The notes beneath the pieces are model-generated. The model saw nothing but the letters and a program-made list of their open reading frames with translations. It was not told the origin of the DNA and made no database searches. Below are positions 45,313 to 57,991 of a DNA stretch of 64,000 nt, piece by piece; the stretch's first letter is position 1; every line of letters begins with the position of its first letter. The position numbers and the translations under genes were made by a program. Source of the DNA: Cannabis sativa (lineage: Eukaryota > Streptophyta > Magnoliopsida > Rosales > Cannabaceae); contig NC_083602.1 in assembly GCF_029168945.1 (NCBI RefSeq), forward strand, positions 74,110,600 to 74,174,599, in the 5' to 3' direction.

Positions 45313-46078
45313 TTAATTACAGCTACGGCTCACGTTCGTGTCCAATAAGATGGGTTTGTGGTCTGAAATAGAGGTTGTGAGGTGTTTAATAATGGCATCT
45401 AGCCAAGCAAGCCTCCAATCAATAGACACAAGAGCTTTGTTGAGCCTTGCCCTCTTCAGACAAGTGACGTTCGAAGAACCTGAGCATTTCTTAAACCAGG
45501 TAAACTTGACCCCTTGATACCCCAAATTAATTAGCCCTATTCGATGAACCATTCTCCTGAGATCAAAGGAATACCTTACGATGTTGATTGATTTGGAATA
45601 ATTGACACAATCACTATCCATTAAAGTGCCATTGAGATCACCTAAAATGGTAACTGTCAGGTCATACTGGAGAATAAAATCTCCTAATTCATTCCAAAAG
45701 AATTCTTTCTCACCAAAGATAGGAGGACCATAGGCGCAAATTTGGATCCAAGGCCTATCCGGGGGGTCAGAGGAAATAAGGGCAACAATTTAATTTTTAT
45801 TAGCAAGTTGTATGTTACGATCCACTCCTAATCTCCAACACAAACCAAGACCACTAGCTGAGCCCAAAGGGGGGGACATAATTCATACCGGAAAAGTGAA
45901 GGTTAGACATTAAACATGTAAATTTATCTTGTGTGAGTCTTACTTTGGAGAGGACCAAGATTTTAGGATTTGACTTTCGGATAAGATCCTTCAGTTGTTG
46001 AACTTTTGCTGCATTCTCCAGACCATGACAGTTCCAAGCCAGGGCCTTCATTTGGATTGTGGTGACTTTTCTGGGCAA
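45313..46078 (-). pseudogene. L1b ORF2, AP endonuclease fragment
   Basis: MKALAWNCHGLENAAKVQQL (the catalytic Asn in WNCHG) and LVLSKVRL (normally LxET) open the domain near 46050-45930. Frames then shift; ICAYGPP, NSFGMNWEILFSSMT-type text is degraded. From 45621 the frame reads MDSDCVNYSKSINIVRYSFD, FTWFKKCSG and SISDHKPILL (the SDH motif with the catalytic His), ending at 45313. Inactive, and not followed by an RT. Confidence 0.8.
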
Positions 46079-46079
46079 G

Positions 46080-46615
46080 TCTTCACAGTCCCAAAATGAA
46101 ACACCTCTTGACTGGTGTTCTCCATTCCCCCATTCGTATCATCAACCTTTCGAATAGAGCAAAATGACTTCGACTTTGGGTTGTAATCTATAATCACAAA
46201 GTAATTATTCTGGTCCACCTTTAGATCAAAGACATTTCTTTCCTAATTGGTTCTAATGGCCCAATTGTCTTCTTTTCACAGAACCTTTACTTTTCCTATG
46301 AAGAGGTTGAGGCTTCACGGTGAAACTCGTAAAAGCTTTTGTCGACCACCCTCTTGTTCTTGGCTTGGGAGAATGAGCATGAGGGTTCGATTTGACTAAA
46401 CCGGAGGCAGATGGTCTCCATCTCTTTCGTTTCATGCTTATTACTTCTGAGGAGCCCGATGAAAAGTTTTTAGCAACCAAAAGATTGGAGAAAAGTTGAT
46501 GTTCAATTTTACTAGGTAAAGGGTGAGGTTCAGTTTCTACGGGAGAACCATTACTCTGGGATTGGTCCTTAATAGAAGAAATGGGGAAAGAGGTAGGATT
46601 TGGAGCAATGATAAC
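46080..46615 (-). pseudogene. L1b ORF1, C-terminal part
   Basis: A basic, Ser/Pro-rich region (KRKRWRPSASGLVKSNPHAH, 46480-46253) leads to the start of ORF2. Continuous with 56717-57991 once E4 is removed. Fragmentary frames. Confidence 0.65.
46611..46615. repeat. E4 target-site duplication, left copy (ATAAC)
   Basis: ATAAC here and at 56712-56716. Confidence 0.93.
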
Positions 46616-48445
46616 TGTTGGATATTTATTTTACCAGGATCTTAGATCTACTCACAAGTATGTTGTTTAAACACCCTAAATACGAACTTTCTAAAACGAT
46701 AAATTAAACACATATAAAGTTAAGAAAACCTTACATTGATGCAGCGGAATTAATGTCTCCTTCCACTCAGATCTCTAACCCTTGTATCCTTTCTGTAGCA
46801 GAGTATAATCAAGATCTGAGCCCGAATGTCCTTCTTCTTCAAGTTTGATCCTTCACAGTCTTCCAATCTATGATTGAGTTACTGCTTGCTGTGTGTGGGC
46901 ACTTACTCTTTCACTAGGGTTCGAAATTGATGAAGGGAAAAGAGAAGAGGGATTTTGGCCAGGTATAGAAAGTGGGAAAGGCTCAGTTTTTCTGAAGAGA
47001 GAAATTTCTGTCAGATTACTAATGAAAGCTTGTGAAAGCATGTGTTGTGACTGAGCCATCTCTTTCTATTTATAGGCAACTACTAGGTTTAGGTTAAGAA
47101 TTATTTGGCATTAAAATAATGAAAATATTAATTTGAAAAACCCTTAATAAGTGGTCGGCCATGGTATTATAGTGGGCCCCACTTGATTTTGCAGTTTTAT
47201 CAAATTTTATCTCTATTTTCTCAAAAACGCCAATTTTCTAATTCTAACCTTTTAAATGTCAAAACTAATTATTTTATAACTAAAATAGATTATTAAATAA
47301 TATTGTCATTTAATTTAATTATTAATTAGACATATAAAGTCCATTAATAAATAAATAAACCTAGAAACTGTTTTCTTTACAATTTCACCCCTGCTTAGTG
47401 AAAATTCATAAAATTAGACATAGTCTAACTTTAGAATTATAATTGATTAATCACGAATCAATTAATGAGTCTTACAAGCAGAATGTTCTCAACTAGAATG
47501 GGGACCATGGATCTATATGCTGAGCTTCCAATAAGTGAATCAAATTTACCAAGTAAATTCCTACTTATTAATTCTTCGTTGAATCCACTCTTAGAACTTA
47601 GAATTGCACTCTCAGGCTTATATAGAGCATATTATATGTTCCACGATATCAATATGCTATCTCCTTTAACCATTGTTATAATCTTATTGTGATTTGAAGA
47701 TCCTCTATATAGATGATCTACATCGAGATGGGATTTCTTTACCGTTCTCACCCCTCAATGTATTTTGCCCCTTAAAACACTTAGCTACCTGTAAATGGTG
47801 TTTAGTGATCTAATGATTAGTCAGTTAAACAAGAGCTCATCCATTTACTTCTATTTGCTAAGCTCGAAGGGAATCATCACTTGACTTCTATACACCAGTA
47901 GAAGCTATAGATTCTATATTTATGTTCAGCACTCCCACTCAATCATACTATCATGTTCCCAAAATATACGTATCACCCTGACCCAAAAGTAGGCTTAACT
48001 AATAAATCAAAGAACATGAATAGCACTCCTGAGTTGAGCCTAAGCATATCAGGATTTATATTCTTTTAATCTTAAGATCAACTACTGATATTGACTTGGA
48101 AAGATATGTATAACGGTAAGTTTGTAATATCTTAACTTAGTTGCAATATCGGTCCAGTCCAATGTATACTCCATACATTCGAAATCCAATAACACTGATG
48201 AAACAGGGACCAATACTTTTGATTCATATGATCACAATCACATTCCACTGTGTTGACGATACTGTAATTGTGAATAAACATATGATCTGGATTTAACTGA
48301 TTTTGTGTGTATGAATGTAATAAACATATTAAACATATTAAACCATTAGCATGTAGAATTCACGCAAACATCAATCACTTCAAATTTCTTATATTGATAA
48401 CTAATCAGATTGTAAAGAGTTTTATTTAGGGCATAAAACCCGGCA
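46616..48445 (-). repeat. E4 3' LTR (1830 bp)
   Basis: Starts TGTTGGATATTTA; ends CCCGGCA instead of CCCAACA. It lacks about 85 bp present in the 5' LTR (near 48180; compare 56360-56445). The inverse polypurine tract follows. Confidence 0.92.
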
Positions 48446-50180
48446 AACTCCCACTTGCACTAATATAAAACAAACTGTGCAAAAAGGTCAATCTGATGTC
48501 TTGATCTTCAGATCAAGTGTAGTATATTGAATCCACCCAAACTTCTGGAAACTAGTTCATAAAAAACTCTTATGAAACATCCTTTACTATATGCTTTACT
48601 TGTCAAGGGATACTGAAATCTTTACTGTTTTAAAAGTACATCTGAATTAACAGAAGACATATCTCTCATATTTTAAAATATGTAATTAAGATATTACAGT
48701 GTAGACTTTTCTTCAGTGATATAACTTTCTTGGATTTCGAATACACGAAGTTATAATTCTTCTCTGGTAGAGCTTGAATTATTATACAATAATTCCTCCA
48801 CCCCCAAAGTAAATACCATCTCAAAAATCTCGAAATTAGATGGTGAGATGCAAGGACAACTGATACACAGTTCCTTAATATCTCACATATAGATCACTTT
48901 CATAAATCTTTCTTGAATATCTTCTAATGTTCCCTATTTGATTACATCTCAAATAGCTCCCACTCAATAGCAGATGTCTAGTTAAATAATACTTTTAACC
49001 TCTGATTGTTTGGAGAGTTATCTAGTTGTGACTTTTGTATTAGTCTTAAACTATTAAGTTAAGACTAAGTCATCAACATAGCAGACTAGTATTTGAAGTG
49101 AAAAATACATGCCAGAGATAAAGTAATCAAAAATTAAGATACCATCAAATTTTATGAGGATTTAGAATTCTAGGTTCAAGTCATTCAAATGGACTGAACT
49201 AGAGTTCTTTATCTTATTCTCATAATTCTAATAAGTAATTCCTATCCATGTGAATAGTTAGATTTGCTTTTCAGTAGTGTTCTTAAGTACCTATCACAAG
49301 TATCAACCTGATGAAGATGGGTATAGAACTTTAAAATTCTCCCACTCAATTAAGGTAGTGTGAAACTTTAACAAAGAACTTTCAAAGGTATCAAACTTTT
49401 ACTTACAACAGTAAAATCGAAATGGAACATACAATCAAGATCAAGAATTTATATTGATAATAGCTGTCTCATTATATTACTTCCATGTTTAAAGAAAATA
49501 TGTGTTACATAGGGAATTGTGGAATAGACTCCACCCCTAAGAATATACATATAGGGTACTTGTGGATAACCTCCACCCCTAAGTATATAGAGATTATGAT
49601 CCACCCCTAAAGGTTGTAAAGATCATGATTCTCTAAGTGTGATAGAGTTTATGTGGAGTTGAATACTATCCAGAGTTCATTAGATATAAAAGATCATTGA
49701 ACTGCATAGTTTTCTTAACTTTTCTCCACCCCTATCAGATCAAAAGATCTTTTTATTAAACAAATTATTAATAATTGTATTAGAATTAACAATTATTAAT
49801 AAACATAGAAATAGTTTCTTGTGTTTATTTATTATAACTCTATGAAGAGTTGTAAATATAATAGAATTTGCATCAATAATAAAAACACTTACATATACAA
49901 ACATACAAATATAATGTGGTAATAATTAATGAAGATAAATTAAATGAAGCTCAATCTCATAAATTACAATGGTGAATTTCGAAAATAAAACTTTATTAAT
50001 AATAAAATAAAAAAAATGTATTGCAACAATATGAGAAAAATACAGGGATAAATATCCCTAACTAAAATTTGAAATCCAAATTGTCTTTAAACTAAAACAA
50101 TTAATTCAAAAATAAATTGAAGAGCTTCATCTTCATCTGGACGATTTCACCCTTGGTCCAGCTTTCTGATCTAACTCAAT
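48446..50180 (-). pseudogene. E4 pol remnant
   Basis: Only scattered traces of pol remain on the minus strand: an RNase H VFTLGGGAVV-type piece (about 48793-48820), a trace of the RT/RNase H link near 48955-48975, and an integrase RTDRGGE-type piece (about 49723-49755). The intervening sequence is deleted or randomised and there is no usable frame. A short string CCACCCCTAA is repeated three times at 49530-49605, probably a local duplication of the GGLF-encoding segment. Confidence 0.7.
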
Positions 50181-50327
50181 TGAGTTCAAGTAGCTTGGCC
50201 TATAAGAAGAAGAAAAAAAATAAACAAAGTTAGTCCAGAATCATAAATCCAATTGGATAATAATTCACTAAAACTCTTAAATTTTATAATTAGAAATACC
50301 TTGTTTCTTTGCAAGAGGTTTAGGACA

Positions 50328-51143
50328 CTAGGGTTTCCAATGACCTTTCTCATTGCAGTAGAAACACTTTCCTTTAAGTGTAGCATCACCAGAAGGAACA
50401 GCCTTTTTATTCTTCATGGCTTTTGTTCGCTTCTTGGTGTTCTTCCACTTTTTCTTCGATTTGGGCTTCGAAGCAGAGGCAACATTTGTTTCAGGTTTCA
50501 TCGTCCCATTACCGTTCCCAGGATTGTGAGGTTTACTCCCTTTCTTCTTGGGTCTTCCAATAAAATTTTCATAAGTTTGAAGGTCATTGACTAATTCATG
50601 AAAGTCAATTTCCTTCTTACTCATGACATAATTTGAAGTGTATGGTAGAAATGCTGGAGTTAGGCTATTCAAGATAAGACTTACTTGAGTAGCACTATCC
50701 ATTTCAGCACCATGATCCTGGGCTTCTTGGAAATAACTTGACATGAGGAGAACATGGTCACGCACGTTTTGATGAGGTTCCATCCGCGCATTAATGTACT
50801 TCTTAGTCGCGTCAAAGCGTGACTGAAGTGATGCCTTACCGAATAGCTCATTTAACTTCGTCATAACTTCAGCAGCCTTCTCGGTTTTAGAAAACTGAGT
50901 TTTGAGGGTGTCAACCATGCTAGAAAGCATAAAGTATAGAGCTTTGTCATTTGCTTTCTGCCAACGCTCATACTTTTCTTTCACAGCTTTGGATGCATTA
51001 TCCCCAGGCACTTCAGGTGACGGCTCAGTTAAAACAAACAAGGCACTTTCTGCTATGAGAGCAATATTAATGTTCTCATTCCACTTATTAAAGTTAGATC
51101 CATTCAGCTTATTTTCAGTCAATAGTGATAACATAGGATTCAT
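50328..51143 (-). CDS. E4 Gag (UBN2-type Copia Gag), nearly complete
   Basis: 271 codons from ATG 51143 (MNPMLSLLTENKLNGSNFNK). The first ~150 residues form the Copia Gag domain (KWNENINIALIAESALFVL; WQKANDKALYFMLSSM; RFDATKKYINARM), followed by HVLLMSSYFQ, SLILNSLTPAFLPYTSNY and DLQTYENFIGRPKKKG. A basic Lys-rich linker leads to the zinc knuckle CFYCNEKGHWKP, where a TAG falls just before the fourth zinc ligand; the next codon is TGT (Cys). The product would assemble capsid-like particles; nucleocapsid function is doubtful. It is the only long intact Copia Gag in the window. No pol frame follows. Confidence 0.85.
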   Translation of the reverse strand: MNPMLSLLTENKLNGSNFNKWNENINIALIAESALFVLTEPSPEVPGDNASKAVKEKYERWQKANDKALYFMLSSMVDTLKTQFSKTEKAAEVMTKLNELFGKASLQSRFDATKKYINARMEPHQNVRDHVLLMSSYFQEAQDHGAEMDSATQVSLILNSLTPAFLPYTSNYVMSKKEIDFHELVNDLQTYENFIGRPKKKGSKPHNPGNGNGTMKPETNVASASKPKSKKKWKNTKKRTKAMKNKKAVPSGDATLKGKCFYCNEKGHWKP

Positions 51144-51304
51144 TTTGATAATACAGGATACTACAAAATAATAGAGATCAACAAATAGAAATTAATAATG
51201 GTTTAACACAAAATCAATTCAGAAATTATAAGCACATAGCAAGTAGGAATGATATGAGAAAATACTTAAAAAATTCAATCCTAAATAATTTCCAAGATTT
51301 TTCA

Positions 51305-51668
51305 ACAAACTGATATCAGTGTCCCGTTTAGGCGAGAGTCAAAGCTACCATCCATTGAATAGAGTTCTCAGCTCATCTAAAATGTTAAACATTCTAGCAA
51401 CCTTTTATTCGATCAAGATTGGAATCCAGCGTTGTCCCGTTTAGGCGAGAGTCAAGGCTATTCTATCTTATGAGCTACTACAATTGTTTCGCAATTTGCA
51501 AGTCAAATATGGCCGCCACCATTAGGGTGATCCATACCATATAAAACACTTACAAACCACTTATCATGCGAGATTAAACGGTGCAAAATTGCTAATGAAC
51601 GTTCCTCCATTAGGGAGGATTACTCACTAAAACAAACGCGGTGTAAAACCCACAATGGAGATCGAATA
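51305..51668 (-). promoter_or_regulatory. Conserved leader block of E4
   Basis: 23-bp motif at 51320-51342 and 51433-51455; hairpin 2 (CACC-ATTAG-GGTG) at 51517-51529; hairpin 1 (TCCTCC-ATTAG-GGAGGA) at 51603-51619. It lies 160 bp upstream of the gag ATG. Confidence 0.7.
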
Positions 51669-54600
51669 TCTTAATAATAATAAAGCTCATTCTTTAAAAT
51701 ATATTTTCTTTATTATTCTAATAAATAAATTCTCATTAAATTCGAAATTTAGAATTGAAATTCAAAAATAAGAATTTAATATAATATTTATAAAATTACA
51801 CTTAGATGGTGATTGAAATAAAATTAATTATTTCCATCTTAGTAATAATCTTAAATATAACTATTAAGGAAATTAATTTAAGTTGAATTAAATTAGATTA
51901 ATTAGCAACTTAAAAATTTCCTTTGAGAATATATTTATTGAATTCGAAAATTAAGTATATATTAAAAAAAAAATGTATACAAATTTCGAAAAATAATAAA
52001 AATTAGAAAAGAAATACTTTAAGCAAAAATACCACCTATCTAGATTTTCTTTTGACTAGTTAATTCAATTTCTAATAATATATATATATATATTTTAAAT
52101 TTATTATTTTAAATTAATCAATTAAATGAAAAAATTATTGATTTGAGTTGGTCCAAGAATTAATTAAAATAAATAATTAATTTACAACTCAATCTATTTT
52201 TCAAGATAAAAATTCGAAAATATTGCAAAATTAAAGTGCAATTTTTTCGAAATTGATTAATAAAATAAAGAAAAATATATATTGAAAATTATGTAAATTT
52301 AAGTTGAAAAATTAAATTTCAACCTAAAAATAATTTTCTATTTAATTAAGTGTCATGAAAAATAAATATTTAAGTATCATGATGAAAATCAACTTAGATA
52401 TTTAAATTTTTCAAGTTAATTAAATGTATTAAATTCAAGAAATAAATAATTAAGTGTAGAGAAGGCTTAATTATTAATTTCTATTTAATACTAGGAAAAA
52501 TATACTTAATAAAATTGTACCAAAATTAATTATTTAAATAATTAATTTCACAAAGTATAATATTTTCCTATTTAAATGTTAGAAATAATAAGTAGTCTAG
52601 AAATTACTATCTAGAAAATATCTTATTTGACTAAGTATCTTTTCAACAATTTGAAAAATATCTAATTTAAGTTGTATAAAAAAAATCTAAAACTTAAATA
52701 ATTTCAAATTTAGATTTAATTAAATATCAAAATTAAGTTATAACCACTTAATTTGAAGATATCTTTTTAAGTTAATATTCGAAAAGATATTAACCTAAAA
52801 AATATGTAAAATATTCCATTTTAAGTTAATATTCGAAAAGATATTAACTTAAAAAATATCTTAAGAATCTTTAATAACTAATGCCTAGGATTCCTCAACT
52901 TAATTTAAAATTTAAATAAAATATTCAAATTTAAGTTAGATAAGAAAAATCAGTTGATACAACTAATTTATAACTTAAATAGGAATATTTAATTAAATAA
53001 GCTCCAGAAAGAATCTTAGTTAGTTAAAATTCTATATTTAATTAAATACAAGAAAAATACAAATAGTTTGTCTAGAAATAATATCTAAAACTAAAAGTGT
53101 TTTTCTTAAAATTAACTTTAAAATATTAAAAAGAAAATAAATTTCATACATATTTTAAAAGTTAATTATGTTGCTAATTCAATTTTATTAGGTCAAACTA
53201 ATATAATTAACCTAGTACAGTTATTCAAATCAGGCAAATGGGTCTTCACAATTGCGGTAGTTCATGTGAGGGGGTGCTGGGTTCAGTATGTCGTACCCAC
53301 TTCTATGGCTCCCAACTCTCACACAAGGCCCAAAAGAGAGGAATTCAACCTTAAAATAAATAACTGTTATTAATTGAATAGGTCCATGATCTAAATGGAC
53401 CTAAATAAAATCTATCATGGTGTGACATTTTATTTAGCAACAACCTATATGCATCTATATTAAAACAAAATAAACATATAGGCTCACACAGGCACACTTT
53501 GGATGGATCCTATCATGTTTCTAGGTCATACACAGATGAAAGAAGATTGTAAAATTTACCTGTTACAAATTATTAACTTGACCAAGGGAGCCATCAGATC
53601 ATTAGATCTGGCAAAAAGTAACCATGGCTATTTGCAATCAAGTAATAATAGGTTTTGAAAACTTACACACAAGCTAAAACCATATACTCCTGCAACAAGG
53701 TTAGCTGGATAGTTGGAAGTAGGATTTATTTAATTTTAAATAAATAAATTGCAAAATTAATAATTAAATAAAAAAAATATTTAATTTAAAAAAAATAAAA
53801 TAAATAATTTAATTTTCGAAAAAAAATATTTATTTTCGAAAATAAATAAAAAATTATTATTTTAAATTTCGAATTTATTTAAAAAATAAATATTTAAAAT
53901 TAAACCTACAATTTTGAAAAATTAGGTTTCAACCAACCTAAATATCATTGCAAAAAAAATTTGCTAACTACTTTTTAAAATTAAATGTTATTTTATAAAT
54001 AAAAATTAAATAAAAAATAGAAAAGATAAATAGAATATCTTTTTCAGATTTTAAATTTAATTTAAATAAATAAAATAATAAAATTTAAAAGTTAGAAAAA
54101 TATCTTACATTTATTTAAAATTACATGATTATAGTTATCTTATTTTAAATTTAAATAAGGTCAAATTATTTAAAAAAAAAAAAGATTTAATTTAAAAGTA
54201 TTTAATATCTGACCTTAAATTGAAAAATAAGATAAGATATAATCAAATTTAAAAATAAGATAAATAATTAAGCAAAAAAGATAGATATTTACTAATATCA
54301 AATTCAAATTACACTAATATCTTGAATTAAATTTAAAAAATATTAAATTAATTCATAATGATAATTAGAATTGAATTAGGAATAGTAAATCTATAAATAC
54401 AAAACTATACAAAAAATCGGAAGTTAATTTCATGAAAAAGCATGAAAAAACGAAGAAAAACGAAAAAATTGTGAGCTGTACGGACAGTTTTCGCGATCGC
54501 AGAAAAATTTCAGCACAACTCCGATTTTTTTGAATCTTCAAAAAATCATAACTAATTCAAATTAAATCGAAATTGAGTTCTGTAAAAAAGTAACTTGCTT

Positions 54601-54779
54601 AATTTTTTCCATACTATCAAATAAAAATAATTCGAGAAACAGATATTCAATTATTTTATACGAAAATTTACAAACATCAATCAATCATCAAATAACACTC
54701 AATACAACATGATACCATCCAAAAACAAACAAACAATCATTTTAAAGTCCAAATTTCTTGTAAGTAAATCAATTACCAT
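51669..54779 (-). other. AT-rich non-coding leader of E4
   Basis: About 3.1 kb with no credible frame. It includes the duplicated segment at about 52752-52862 shared with E1 and the conserved GC-richer block at about 53235-53355. The GC hairpins of E2 and E3 are reduced here to a short CGCGATCG-containing remnant near 54492. Confidence 0.7.
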
Positions 54780-54792
54780 GGCTCTGAGGCCA
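54780..54792 (-). promoter_or_regulatory. E4 primer-binding site
   Basis: Minus strand TGGCCTCAGAGCC; two mismatches to the initiator-Met site, one of them different from E3. Confidence 0.7.
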
Positions 54793-54794
54793 GT

Positions 54795-56711
54795 TGTTGG
54801 ATATTTATTTTACCAGGATCTTAGATCTACTCACAAGTATATTGTTTAAACACCCTAAATATGAACTTTCTTAAACGATAAATTAAACACATATAAAGTT
54901 AAGAAAACCTTACATTGATGCAGCGGAATTAATGTCTCCTTCCACTCAGATCTCTAACCCTTGTATCCTTTCTGTAGCAGAGTATAATCAAGATCTGAGC
55001 CCGAATGTCCTTCTTCTTCAAGTTTGATCCTTCACAGTCTTCCAATCTATAATTGAGTTACTGCTTGCTGTGTGTGGGCACTTACTTTTTCACTAGGGTT
55101 CGAAATTGATGAAGGGAAAAGAGAAGAGGGATTTCGGCCAGGTATAGAAAGTGGGAAAGGCTCAGTTTTTCTAAAGAGAGAAATTTCTGTCAGATTACTA
55201 ATGAAAGCTTGTGAAAGAATGTGTTGTGACTGAGCCATCACTTTCTATTTATAGGAAACTACTAGGTTTAGGTTAAGAATTATTTGGCATTAAAATAATG
55301 AAAATATTAATTTGAAAAACCCTTAATAAGTGGTCGGCCATGGTGTTATAGTGGGCCCCACTTGATTTTGCAGTTTTATCAAATTTTATCTCTATTTTCT
55401 CAAAAACGCCAATTTTCCAATTCTAACCTTTTAAATGCCAAAACTAATTATTTAATAACTAAAATAGATTATTAAATAATAGTCATTTAATTTAATTATT
55501 AATTAGACATATAAAGTCCATTAATAAATAAATAAACCTAGAAACTGTTTTCTTTACAATTTCACCCCTGCTTAGTGAAAATTCATAAAATTAGACATAG
55601 TCTAACTTTAGAATTATAATTGATTAATCACGAATCAATTAATGAGTCTTACAAGCAGAATGTTCTCAACTAGAATGGGGACCATGGATCTATATGCTGA
55701 GCTTCCAATAAGTGAACCAAATTTACCAAGTAAATTCCTACTTATTAATTCTTCGTTGAATCTACTCTTAGAACTTAGAATTGCACTCTCAGACTTATAT
55801 AGAGCATATTATATGTTCCACGATATCAATATGCTATCTCATTTAACTATTGTTATAATCTTATTGTGATTTAAAGATCCTCTATATAGATGATCTACAT
55901 CGAGATGGGATTTCTTTACCGTTCTCACCCCTCAATGTATTTTGCCCCTTAAAACACTTAGCTACCTGTAAATGGTGTTTAGTGATCTAATGATTAGTCA
56001 GTTAAACAAGAGCTCATCCATTTACTTCTATTTGCTAAGCTCGAAGGGAATCATCACTTGACTTCTATACACCAATAGAAGCTATAGATTCCATATTTAT
56101 GTTCAGCACTCCCACTCAATCATACTATCATGTTCCCAAAATATACGTATCACCCTGACCCAAAAGTAGGCTTAACTAATAAATCAAAGAACATGAATAG
56201 CACTCCTAAGTTGAGCCTAAGCATATCAGGATTTAGATTCTTTTAATCTTAAGATCAACTACTGATATTGACTTGGAAAGATATGTATAACGGTAAGTTT
56301 GTAATATCTTAACTTAGTTGCAATGTCGGTCCAGTCCAATGTATACTCCATACAATCGAAACTAGTATACTTTACTAATGTCCTGGAAAGAACATAACAC
56401 TTGCTCCAAGTGTAAGTACACATCATCGCTGATTATCACATTAGTGTAAATCCAATAACACTGATGAAATAGGGACCAATACTTTTGATTCATATGATCA
56501 CAATCACATTCCACTGTGTTGACGATACTGTAATTGTGAATAAACATATGATCTGGATTTAACTGATTTTGTGTGTATGAATGTAATAAACATATTAAAC
56601 ATATTAAACCATTAGCATGTAGAATTCACGCAAACATCAATCACTTCAAATTTCTTATATTGATAACTTATCAGATTGTAAAGAGTTTTATTTAGGGCAT
56701 AAAACCCAACA
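54795..56711 (-). repeat. E4 5' LTR (1917 bp)
   Basis: Matches 46616-48445; ends CCCAACA and is followed by ATAAC. Open frames inside (55047-55241, 55642-55869) recur in the other LTR and are not genes. Confidence 0.93.
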
Positions 56712-56716
56712 ATAAC

Positions 56717-57991
56717 CCCATCTAGGGCCTTACATTTTTTGGGCCCAAAGTCATCCTCCATAGATCCGAAGTCTTCAATATCTAAGAGAGGGTAGAATAG
56801 TACGATTCACGCATGCATTTGTCTGTTGTGCCCAAACCCGCAAGGGTCTTGTATCCCCTAACCCAAAAGCCTTGTGAGGGCCAAGGAATTTTGTGGGCTT
56901 GACTACAATAGAGAGAGGAGTAAGTGTGAGAATTTGAGAGGCCCACCTTAGAAGAGCTCGAGTCTAACGTAATAGAGTTTGACCCTTGGGATGGGACCTT
57001 CGAATGGTTAGAAAGGGGACAAATTAGACCCTTTAGAGAGTGATGCAGCAGGGGTTAACTTCATTAAGGTAAGAATTTGACCATTCTCATTAGGGGGTCA
57101 CTGTTGTGTCTGATGGGTATCATGGGATGAGTCCTTTAATATCATCAAAGCCTTTAGACAAGTCGTACAGCCTCCTATATCATCTTGATTCAGATGCATG
57201 CCTGGAGAAAAGTCACCTTCAATGTTGTCGTTTATGACATCTGAAATAAGGTTTTTCTTAGACACCTTTTTAACCACCAGAGTGGCAGTATCCTCAAAGG
57301 GGCAAATGTTACCAAACGATGGGAAAGGATACCATCGGAAAGTGATTGACTTTCTTCTCTCTAATGGTCGGTAACTCTTCAACCACCTGTTCTAAAAACC
57401 ATCCTTTACCAGGGAATTAACGTCGCAATTCCTTCATTTCCCAAGAGTTTATCTCCTTCATCGATTAGTTTATTTTCCATTGTTGTTTGAAGGATGGGTC
57501 CACAGTCAGCCTCCTCTGGATAGCCCAATCTTCAAACCACTTACACAGATTAGGGGAGAAAGGCCATCTTGAAGACTCATCATGTTTCATTCAAATCCCA
57601 AACATTGGGAAAAGGGCTCCTTTGGAGTCTTTAATAACCATAGGTGGCTTGAAGTAGAATTTTTGTTCATGGGAAATGATTCCACATTTGAGACACATTT
57701 TATGTTGCTTCTCGTACTTATATTGCATCCAGAGGTCTTTAATGGCCTCTCTCTTCATGAAGAATCTTGAAAATAAAGGCTTATCAATGTTAATGGTGGC
57801 CTGAAATTGCACCCTCCCCATGCCAAAAGAACCTCTCTCAAAGTCGATGCATCTCGGAAGCTCATAAATAGGCGAGACTTTTCCAGCAAGCTCTTCCAGG
57901 TTGGTCTTATTCCAATAGAAAGGTGGGATGCCGCTTAACCTAACTCAAATTGGGGACTTGTAAAATTTCACTTTTGATGGCGTAACAAGAC
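56717..57991 (-). pseudogene. L1b ORF1, N-terminal and zinc-knuckle part
   Basis: The minus strand reads MGRVQFQATINIDKPLFSRF and FFMKREAIKDLWMQYKYEKQ, then the knuckle CLKCGIISHEQKFYF (the usual fourth Cys position reads Tyr), 57821-57591. A DUF4283-like end lies upstream to 57991. Further fragments (57382-57098) follow in shifting frames. Beyond 57991 the gene is cut by E5. Confidence 0.75.

Larger units (their letters stand above)
46616..56711 (-). mobile_element. E4: Copia element with gag but collapsed pol
   Basis: LTRs 46616-48445 and 54795-56711, target duplication ATAAC, PBS and long leader on the minus strand. The Gag frame (51143-50328) is nearly intact, while the 1.9 kb between gag and the 3' LTR holds only short, mutated pol traces. 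This is the layout of a terminal-repeat element with only a GAG domain (TR-GAG type). It is the same broad family as E1-E3 but a distinct LTR subfamily. Confidence 0.93.
45279..57991 (-). mobile_element. L1b: second L1-type LINE, interrupted by E4 and cut by E5
   Basis: The minus strand holds ORF1 (57991-56717 and 46615-46080) and the ORF2 endonuclease (46078-45313). E4 sits inside ORF1 with duplication ATAAC. The RT part is missing: LTR debris begins at 45278. The ORF1 start lies beyond E5 to the right. Confidence 0.8.
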
